This document shows positions 1 through 4,444 of a stretch of DNA of 5,309 nt, piece by piece. The translations under genes and the position numbers were made by a program. The DNA is taken from assembly GCA_031178565.1 (NCBI GenBank), contig JAPSIU010000211.1:1-5309 (forward strand), given 5' to 3'. How positions within the stretch are numbered: position 1 is the stretch's first letter; each line of letters begins with the position of its first letter. The notes under the pieces are model-generated. The model made no database searches and had not been told where the DNA came from. It saw nothing but the letters and a program-made list of their open reading frames with translations. Source of the stretch: Leucobacter sp. Its GTDB lineage: Bacteria; Actinomycetota; Actinomycetes; Actinomycetales; Microbacteriaceae.

Positions 1-469
1 CGACGAAGCGCGGGCACGCCACGGAGCTGAGTGCGATCTCGGGTCGCACGGCGAACAGGTCGTCGTACGCCCGCGACTGGATGGTGCCGCGGGTTCCGAT
101 GAGACCGACCCGCCCGTTGCGGGTGATCGCCGCCGCGCTGCGGACCGTGGGCCCGATGACCTCGATCACCGGGACGTCGTATCGCTCGCGGGCATCGCGG
201 AGCACCGCGGCGGAGGCCGTGTTGCACGCGATCACGAGCAGCTTCACCCCCTGCTCGACGAGGTCGTCGAGGATCTCCAGGGCGAAGCTGCGCACCTCGG
301 CGATCGGCCGGGGCCCGTAGGGGGTGCGCGCCGTGTCGCCGACGTAGATCATCGACTCCCCGGGCAGCTGATCCCGGATCGCCCGGGCCACCGTCAGGCC
401 GCCGACCCCGGAGTCGAACACCCCGATCGGCGCGTCCGGCGAGATCTCGCGTGTACTCCCTGCACTCAC
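1..469 (-). CDS. murI: Glutamate racemase, N-terminal part (runs off left edge)
   Basis: The enzyme interconverts L- and D-glutamate in the cytoplasm, supplying D-Glu for peptidoglycan precursors. The 156 visible residues carry three family hallmarks in order: IGVFDSGVGGLTV (residues 15-27, with the substrate-binding Asp-Ser), YVGDTARTPYG (42-52), and VIACNTASA (79-87), in which Cys82 is the first of the two catalytic cysteines. A further conserved ACPRFV stretch ends the visible part. The second catalytic Cys (GCTHYP-type motif) lies beyond the window. The start is a GTG at 467-469, 9 bp after the rnhB stop, with only a weak AGG upstream, so translation is probably coupled to rnhB. It is the last visible gene of the lepB-rnhB-murI block. 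The identity is very secure; only the start codon is less sure, since no in-frame ATG precedes the first motif. Confidence 0.95.
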   Translation of the reverse strand, partial: MSAGSTREISPDAPIGVFDSGVGGLTVARAIRDQLPGESMIYVGDTARTPYGPRPIAEVRSFALEILDDLVEQGVKLLVIACNTASAAVLRDARERYDVPVIEVIGPTVRSAAAITRNGRVGLIGTRGTIQSRAYDDLFAVRPEIALSSVACPRFV

Positions 470-478
470 CAGACCAGC

Positions 479-1237
479 CTAGCGCGCCGCGGTCCTGATC
501 CACGTGTGGCGGTGCAGCTCGGTGAGCCCGTGCTCCGCGATTCCGTCGTAGTGGGCTCTCGAGCCGTAGCCCTTGTTGGATTCCCACGCATACACCGGGT
601 GCGCCTCGTGCGCCTCGCGCATCAGCGCGTCCCGGTCGACCTTCGCGCGCACCGATGCCGCGGCGACGCTGGCGCACGCGCGGTCCGCGCCGACCCGGGT
701 GCGGACGTCGAGCGGCGAGCGCAGTACGGGGGTGAGCCAGTCGTGGGATCCGTCCAGCAGGATCACCGAGCGATCGACGGGGATCCCGAGTCCGTGAAGG
801 ATCAGCAGCGCGCGCCGCGCGGCCTCCCCCAGCATCGCCGTGATGCCTCGGGCGTCGATCTCCTCGGCGCTCGCGAAGCCGACGGCGCCGACGCCCCACG
901 CGCGCACGAGCGGCGCCATCGCCTCGCGCCGCTTCTCGCTCAGCAGCTTCGAGTCGCGCAGTCCCTCGGGGAAGCCCTCGGTTCCGGCGAGCACGGCGTG
1001 CACGCCGACCGCCACGGGTCCCGCGACGGCTCCCCGACCGACCTCGTCGACGCCGATCACGAGCCGCGCCCCCTCCCCGAAGAGGGCCAGCTCGGCTTCG
1101 AGGGTCGGATCCTTCGGGATCGGCTCCGGGGCCGGCTCGGCGATCGGCTCCGCGACCGGCTCGGCGATCGGCTCCGCGACCGGATCGGCCGCCGCTCGCA
1201 GCGCCGTCCCCGGCTCCGATTCAGCCCGCGCGCGCAC
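479..1237 (-). CDS. rnhB: Ribonuclease HII with repeat-built N-terminal extension
   Basis: RNase HII nicks RNA in RNA:DNA hybrids and at single ribonucleotides in DNA. The 252-residue product contains the metal-binding acidic residues in family context: Asp64-Glu65 in IGVDEVGRGAVAGP, Asp162 in LLDGSHDW and Asp185 in VGADRACASVAAASVRAKVDRD. It also has the conserved RDSKLLSEKRR (94-104) and NKGYGSRAHY (221-230). The core begins near residue 43 (DPTLEAEL). Residues 1-42 are an extra tail, including tandem PVAE/PIAE units at about 19-42. The GTG start at 1235-1237 overlaps the end of lepB by 17 bp. Reading the codons in frame, the only other GTG before the active site encodes Val60, four residues before Asp64, and there is no ATG or TTG, so the tail must be translated. 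GGGG lies about 7 nt upstream of the start, a weak ribosome binding site suggesting coupling to lepB. Confidence 0.95.
   Translation of the reverse strand: MRARAESEPGTALRAAADPVAEPIAEPVAEPIAEPAPEPIPKDPTLEAELALFGEGARLVIGVDEVGRGAVAGPVAVGVHAVLAGTEGFPEGLRDSKLLSEKRREAMAPLVRAWGVGAVGFASAEEIDARGITAMLGEAARRALLILHGLGIPVDRSVILLDGSHDWLTPVLRSPLDVRTRVGADRACASVAAASVRAKVDRDALMREAHEAHPVYAWESNKGYGSRAHYDGIAEHGLTELHRHTWIRTAAR
1134..1181 (-). repeat. 24-bp tandem repeat (two exact copies; four 12-bp units) inside rnhB
   Basis: On the plus strand the units GGCTCGGCGATC and GGCTCCGCGACC alternate twice, giving two identical 24-bp copies. Related degenerate 12-bp units flank them (for example GGCTCCGGGGCC at 1122-1133 and GGATCGGCCGCC at 1182-1193). 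Because each unit is four codons, the array encodes alternating P-I-A-E / P-V-A-E units in the RNase HII N-terminal tail. Length changes by whole units would keep the frame. Confidence 0.9.
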
Positions 1238-1940
1238 CGTCGACCCCGGTGAAGGTGTCCTCCGGCGTTCCGAGCCAGGTGAAGCGGTTCAGCGGCCAGT
1301 TCAGGAGGAATGCACGGCCGACGATCTCCTCCTCGGGGACGAAGCCCCGGCCCGGCTGATCCTGGTTGTAGCGGGAGTCCTTGCTCGCGTAGCGATTGTC
1401 GCCCATCACCCAGACGGATCCCTCGGGAACCGCGACGTCGAAGTCGATCGCCGACGCCTTGGACTCCCCCGGCGGGATCACGATGTAGGGCTCGTCGAGC
1501 GGGACCCCGTTGACGGTCACCCGGCCATCGCCGTCGCAGCACCGGACCCGGTCCCCGCCGACCCCGATGACCCGCTTCACGACGTACTCGTGGCTCGTGT
1601 CCGCGGCGAGCCCGACGGCCTGGAGCACCTTCTCGAAGCCCTGCGGGGGCATCGCCGAGCGGGGATGCAGCCATCCGCCCGGATCCTTGAACACCACGAC
1701 GTCGCCGCGCTGCACGTCGACGACATCGGGCACGAGCTGGTTCACGAGGATCCGGTCGTTGACCTGCAGGGTGTTCTGCATCGACTCCGACGGGATGTAG
1801 AAGCTGCGCACCAGGAATGTCTTGAGCAGGAAGGAGACGAGGAACGCGACCAGGAGGATGACGACCAGGTCCCGCAGGAAGCCCACCGCACCGCCCCGTC
1901 GCTCGCGCCGTCCACGCGCGGGCGCCTCGGCTTCGCTCAT
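1221..1940 (-). CDS. lepB: Signal peptidase I
   Basis: This membrane serine protease removes signal peptides from exported preproteins on the outer face of the cytoplasmic membrane. The 239-residue protein has a basic cytoplasmic N-terminus (GRRERR), one membrane segment at about residues 24-44, then FYIPSESMQNTL with the catalytic Ser53. The general base is Lys122 in YVVKRVIGVGGD. Box E follows as GDNR (180-183) with SKDSR (186-190). A Cys-Cys pair at 134-135 lies in the region before TVNGVPLDEPYI, as in other actinobacterial LepB proteins. I chose ATG 1938-1940 over an in-frame start at 2015, because GGAGCA lies just upstream (1944-1949) and the extra 25 residues are not LepB-like and would reach into the rplS terminator hairpin. 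The gene sits between rplS and rnhB, a common actinobacterial order, and overlaps rnhB by 17 bp. A promoter within 1941-2015 is not obvious; read-through from rplS is possible. Confidence 0.96.
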   Translation of the reverse strand: MSEAEAPARGRRERRGGAVGFLRDLVVILLVAFLVSFLLKTFLVRSFYIPSESMQNTLQVNDRILVNQLVPDVVDVQRGDVVVFKDPGGWLHPRSAMPPQGFEKVLQAVGLAADTSHEYVVKRVIGVGGDRVRCCDGDGRVTVNGVPLDEPYIVIPPGESKASAIDFDVAVPEGSVWVMGDNRYASKDSRYNQDQPGRGFVPEEEIVGRAFLLNWPLNRFTWLGTPEDTFTGVDGARAG

Positions 1941-1943
1941 AGC

Positions 1944-1949
1944 TGCTCC
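1944..1949 (-). promoter_or_regulatory. Ribosome binding site of lepB
   Basis: GGAGCA on the minus strand lies 3 nt before the ATG at 1938-1940. It decides the start in favour of the shorter 239-residue LepB. Confidence 0.6.
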
Positions 1950-2015
1950 ATATCGAGGATTCGGACGGGATGAGCGCGAGACCCGCGCACCGCTCCCGAA
2001 TGAGGGTACAGACAA

Positions 2016-2050
2016 CTCAGGCTCCCACCCGATGCAGGAGGGAGCCTGAG
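2016..2050 (-). terminator. Hairpin downstream of rplS, probable terminator
   Basis: CTCAGGCTCCC (2016-2026) pairs perfectly over 11 bp with GGGAGCCTGAG (2040-2050) around a 13-nt loop. On the minus strand it lies 40 bp after the rplS stop and is followed by TTGTCTGT, a partial U-tract. It would end or attenuate rplS transcription before lepB. A second, smaller inverted repeat (GGCGG 2060-2064 / CCGCC 2076-2080) sits between the rplS stop and this hairpin. Confidence 0.7.
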
Positions 2051-2090
2051 AGCGTCACAGGCGGAACGTGGAGAACCGCCCGGAAGACGA

Positions 2091-2438
2091 CTAGAAGTCG
2101 CGCTTCTCCTTGACCTTGGCCTTCTTGCCGGTCAGGCCGCGCAGGTAGTAGAGCTTGGCGCGGCGCACGTCGCCGCGGCTCACGACCTCGATCTTGTCGA
2201 TCACGGGCGAGTGCACCGGGAACTTGCGCTCGACGCCCACCTGGAAGCTGATCTTGCGCACGGTGAAGGTCTCGCGGACGCCCTCGCCGTGGCGGGAGAT
2301 CACGATGCCCTGGAACACCTGGATACGCGAGCGGTTGCCCTCGACGATGTTGACGTGCACCTTGACGGTGTCGCCGGCGCGGAAATCGGGAATGTCGCTC
2401 TTGAGCGACGAGGCGTCGACGTGGTCGAGCTTCTGCAT
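2091..2438 (-). CDS. rplS: 50S ribosomal protein L19
   Basis: L19 is a structural protein of the large ribosomal subunit, located near the 30S-50S interface. The 115-residue product has the usual family length and recognisable blocks: DFRAGDTVKVHVNIVEGNRSRIQVFQGIVISR (18-49), GVRETFTVRKISFQVGVERKFPVHSP (53-78), and the C-terminal signature RGDVRRAKLYYLRGLTGKKAKVKEK (88-112). The ATG at 2436-2438 gives the normal N-terminus MQKLDHVD; an upstream in-frame start at 2465 would add nine residues not typical of L19. AGAGAGA lies upstream as the ribosome binding site. The gene is flanked by its own promoter and a downstream hairpin, so it may be mainly monocistronic. In many bacteria trmD lies just upstream of rplS; here it does not. 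Confidence 0.98.
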   Translation of the reverse strand: MQKLDHVDASSLKSDIPDFRAGDTVKVHVNIVEGNRSRIQVFQGIVISRHGEGVRETFTVRKISFQVGVERKFPVHSPVIDKIEVVSRGDVRRAKLYYLRGLTGKKAKVKEKRDF

Positions 2439-2505
2439 GATGGTCTCTCTCTGCGCCCGCCGCAAGTCGGGAACGCGGATTTCGAAAAGTACTGAGGTTT
2501 CGGCT

Positions 2506-2544
2506 CACGGTTCGTGCGGACCCTCGCGGCAGTGCCGCACCGTG
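2506..2544 (-). promoter_or_regulatory. Hairpin in the rplS 5' leader
   Basis: Within the roughly 110-nt leader of rplS, on the minus strand, CACGGT (from 2539-2544) pairs with ACCGTG (2506-2511). GCGG (2535-2538) pairs with CCGC (2516-2519), with a four-base bulge on one side. An alternative stem, GCGGC/GCCGC with a three-base loop (2526-2538), uses the same 2535-2538 segment, so the two folds exclude each other. No known riboswitch or L19 leader family is recognised; a regulatory role is inference. Confidence 0.35.
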
Positions 2545-2556
2545 GCACAAGGATCA

Positions 2557-2586
2557 ATTATGCCACACTCCTCGCCCGGTCCCGAA
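2557..2586 (-). promoter_or_regulatory. Probable sigma-A-type promoter of rplS
   Basis: On the minus strand the -10 hexamer CATAAT (2557-2562) matches TATAAT at five of six positions. It is preceded by TGG (2563-2565), giving the extended -10 form TGnCATAAT. A weak -35, TTCGGG (2581-2586), lies 18 bp upstream. The predicted transcript start is near 2550, leaving a leader of about 110 nt before the rplS ATG. The AT-rich -10 stands out from the GC-rich surroundings. Confidence 0.65.
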
Positions 2587-2604
2587 CGCGGCTTCGGAAC
2601 CGGG
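2575..2604 (-). terminator. Strong hairpin after the small exported-protein gene
   Basis: CCCGGTCCCGAA (2575-2586) and TTCGGAACCGGG (2593-2604) form a 12-bp stem with a six-base loop. As minus-strand RNA all 12 positions pair (11 Watson-Crick plus one G-U); as plus-strand RNA the same position is a C-A mismatch. It starts 27 bp after the stop of the exported-protein gene, so it is probably its terminator. There is no U-tract, which is common in high-GC actinobacteria. One arm contains the -35 of the rplS promoter. Confidence 0.6.
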
Positions 2605-2631
2605 TCGCAGCCTCCGATGCCCGGAGCGGGA

Positions 2632-3024
2632 TCAGAGCGAGGGCACGGACGCGATCGTAGCCGGGGACGCCGGACTCGGCGTCGTGACCGGGGAACCGGG
2701 CGTGTTCGCCGATGCCGCCGAGACGGCCGACTGCGCGGTCGGCGCGGTTCCCGCCGAGGCCGCCGAGGCCGGCGAACCCACGGTCGATGCGGAGGGAACG
2801 CTGACCACCGTCACCGCGGAAGCCGCGGAAGCCGCCGCGTTCGCCGGCCGGATCGCGCGATCCTTTTCCCCTGCGCCCCGATTCGTGATCGCACCGCCCG
2901 GCACGACCGAGCCGTCGGTCGTGCGGAGCTCCATCGCGTTCGCCGCGACGGCCGCCCCGCCCGCGAAGAGGCTCAATCCGACCGCTCCGGTCGCCCCGTA
3001 CACGATCCACTTCTTCTTGTTCAT
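2632..3024 (-). CDS. Small exported Ala/Ser/Pro/Val-rich protein, function unknown
   Basis: I do not recognise a named family. The 130-residue product begins MNKKKW, followed by a hydrophobic stretch (about 7-27) and small-residue sites A-V-A (25-27) and A-N-A (28-30), as expected of a Sec signal peptide cleaved by signal peptidase I. A short, more ordinary segment follows (about 31-60, including ELRTTDGSVVPGG). Residues 61-130 are low-complexity Ala, Ser, Thr, Pro and Val, with SAASA occurring at 66-70, 87-91 and 102-106, and a Pro/Thr/Ser-rich end. No cysteines, no sortase motif and no second membrane segment are visible. GAGGGAG (3029-3035) is a good ribosome binding site for ATG 3022-3024; a longer reading to 3138 has no support. 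The gene follows the phosphotransferase gene after 76 bp and is closed by a hairpin. The product could be cell-wall associated or secreted. That it is a real gene rests on the ribosome binding site, the signal peptide and the terminator together. Confidence 0.75.
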   Translation of the reverse strand: MNKKKWIVYGATGAVGLSLFAGGAAVAANAMELRTTDGSVVPGGAITNRGAGEKDRAIRPANAAASAASAVTVVSVPSASTVGSPASAASAGTAPTAQSAVSAASANTPGSPVTTPSPASPATIASVPSL

Positions 3025-3100
3025 CTCACTCCCTCGTTCTCCAGGCGGGCCCGGTCTCCGAACCCGCCGATGCCGACACCGTCCATGTTTCCGGCCGAGA

Positions 3101-4339
3101 CTAAGGACGGTCCAAGCAGCCGATGAGAGCCTTCTCATGCGACGGATGCTCCGCCGCGGATGGAACCCCGCCCGCGAGTACGGATTCGGCCGCGGTCAGC
3201 AGCCGGTCCGCCGTCGCTCCGTCTCCGCCGTCCGACGCGGCCAGCGCATGGCCGAGCATGTGAGCGGCGAAGAGCGCGAGTACGACACGATCGCCTCCCC
3301 AGCGCCGCATCGCCCCGTCGGCGAGCGCCCAGACGCGCGCGCGGTACCCGGGCGGCGTGAGCAGGGCGCTCGCGGTCGCGTGGGCGAGGAAGGCCGCTGG
3401 GTCTTCCGCGGCGTCGCCCACCCCGAGCGTGTCGACGTCGACGACCGCGCTCAGCCCACCACCCGCGCCGAGGAACAGCTGCCCGAGGTGCAGGTCGCCG
3501 TGCACGACCCTCGGCCTCCGGGCGCAGAGGTTCCCTTCGAGGATGCACCGTGCACGGCGGGAGACCCGAGCCGCACGATCCGAGTCCTGCATACGGCTCG
3601 CGTACCACTCGAGCCGGCCGGCGACGCCGCGCGAGGGTGCCCGCGTCGCGACAGAGGCGATACGCTCCCGCAGTCCATCGACGCTGTCGAGCAGGTCCTC
3701 CGGGCCCCAGGCGGCCTCCACCGCGGGGACGCCCTCGGCGGACGCGAGCAGGATCACACCCTCGGGCGACCAGCCCTCCGTGCGCGGTACCGGGATCCCG
3801 GCCAGCGCGCACGCCTCGTGCGCACGTACGATTCTCGAGATCCGGCTCGGCCGCACCACCTTCACCCAGAGCGTTCGCGCACCCGCGGAGACGCGCAGCA
3901 CGGCCCGGCGCCCCGCGCGGTACGTGACGAACTCGGGGACGACCCGGTCGACGATCCCGAACCGGGCGAGCAGCGAACCGGCCGCGTGGTGGAACGCCAC
4001 CGAGGGCAGCGCGGGGAGGTGCGGGTCGGCGGGGTGCAGCCAGATCCGCGCCTCGGGGGCGATGGATCCGTCGAGCGCGAGTCCGGTCTCGCGCCGCACG
4101 ACGAGCCGCGACGTGTCGACGTAGTAGCGCAGCGGCTGCATGCCCGGTCCGAGCCGTGAGGGGTCCGGCGGCGGCGCGTCTCGAGGCATCACGTCGAACC
4201 CCACGACCGCTCCGTCGCCGAGGGGATCCCGCGACACCCGGGTGACGGACTCCGACGACACTCCGAGCGCCTCGCAGAGCAGTTCCTGCGCGGAGTGCTC
4301 GACGCCGACGCAGCGACCGAGCGGGTCCGATCCGATCAT
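3101..4339 (-). CDS. Phosphotransferase of the aminoglycoside phosphotransferase/choline kinase fold
   Basis: This is a probable ATP-dependent small-molecule kinase of the APH superfamily; the substrate cannot be told. The C-terminal lobe of the 412-residue protein has the catalytic loop VVHGDLHLGQLFL (278-290), with catalytic Asp282, and the metal-binding VVDVDTLGVGDAAEDPAAF (299-317). LWVKVVRP (158-165) offers Lys160 as the ATP-contacting lysine. The usual Asn after the catalytic loop is Gln287, a change I also associate with maltokinase-type HGDYHLGQ proteins. Residues 1-135, including ARIWLHPADPHLPAL (97-111), form an N-terminal part not typical of classical antibiotic kinases. The ATG at 4337-4339 has GAGGGG (4345-4350) five bases upstream. 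The frame stays open far upstream, but that stretch is antisense to the histidine kinase and is not coding. The gene is divergent from the histidine kinase and precedes the exported-protein gene. Alternatives are a maltokinase-like or metabolite kinase; aminoglycoside resistance is not supported. Confidence 0.85.
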   Translation of the reverse strand: MIGSDPLGRCVGVEHSAQELLCEALGVSSESVTRVSRDPLGDGAVVGFDVMPRDAPPPDPSRLGPGMQPLRYYVDTSRLVVRRETGLALDGSIAPEARIWLHPADPHLPALPSVAFHHAAGSLLARFGIVDRVVPEFVTYRAGRRAVLRVSAGARTLWVKVVRPSRISRIVRAHEACALAGIPVPRTEGWSPEGVILLASAEGVPAVEAAWGPEDLLDSVDGLRERIASVATRAPSRGVAGRLEWYASRMQDSDRAARVSRRARCILEGNLCARRPRVVHGDLHLGQLFLGAGGGLSAVVDVDTLGVGDAAEDPAAFLAHATASALLTPPGYRARVWALADGAMRRWGGDRVVLALFAAHMLGHALAASDGGDGATADRLLTAAESVLAGGVPSAAEHPSHEKALIGCLDRP

Positions 4340-4444
4340 TCCCACCCCTCGATTGCACCACGACTCACGGCCCACCGGGATGAGATCTCTCTTAGACTCG
4401 GGCGGCGGTCGCCCCGGGCTCGCGATACTGGAGGGGTGGAAACG
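4340..4444. promoter_or_regulatory. Divergent intergenic region between phosphotransferase and histidine kinase genes
   Basis: This 105-bp stretch must hold the signals for two genes read in opposite directions, or one gene is transcribed from elsewhere. I see both ribosome binding sites, a small palindrome GAGATCTC (4382-4389) followed by CTTAGACT, and GC-rich sequence. No -35/-10 pair is convincing on either strand. The close divergence makes shared regulation possible but does not show it. Confidence 0.4.
4430..4436 (+). promoter_or_regulatory. Ribosome binding site of the histidine kinase gene
   Basis: GGAGGGG ends 8 nt before the ATG at 4445-4447. An in-frame GTG at 4436-4438 abuts this motif and would leave no spacing, so the ATG is preferred. 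Confidence 0.75.

Noticed and set aside
1122..1193. Repeat array considered as CRISPR or a regulatory iteron
   Set aside because: The units are contiguous 12-mers without spacers, multiples of three, and in frame in rnhB, so they are coding repeats.
840..1973. Long plus-strand open frame of 377 codons
   Set aside because: It lies antisense to rnhB and lepB, both identified by catalytic motifs. Its translation is low-complexity and Arg/Ala/Ser-rich, as expected from a GC-rich shadow frame.
1941..2015. Longer LepB start
   Set aside because: The extra 25 residues are not LepB-like and would begin at the edge of the rplS terminator hairpin; the ATG at 1940 has GGAGCA upstream.
2439..2465. Longer L19 start
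   Set aside because: It would add nine residues before the conserved MQKLDHVD start and would bury the ribosome binding site.
3044..3068. Inverted repeat GGCGGG/CCCGCC between the phosphotransferase and exported-protein genes as a terminator
   Set aside because: The stem is only 6 bp plus a 3-bp inner helix, has no U-tract, and lies just upstream of a ribosome binding site; too weak to call.
2684..4159. Plus-strand open frame of 491 codons
   Set aside because: It is antisense to the exported-protein and phosphotransferase genes. It has no recognisable domain and is rich in Arg, Ala and Pro, typical of a high-GC shadow.
3101..4339. Aminoglycoside resistance gene
   Set aside because: Only the fold-level catalytic motifs match. 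The long N-terminal part and Gln in place of Asn do not point to a known resistance kinase, and no mobile context is present.
4390..4426. Possible -10-like TAGACT (4393-4398) and GATACT (4424-4429) as histidine kinase promoter
   Set aside because: Neither has a plausible -35 at 16-18 bp spacing, and GATACT is too close to the ribosome binding site.
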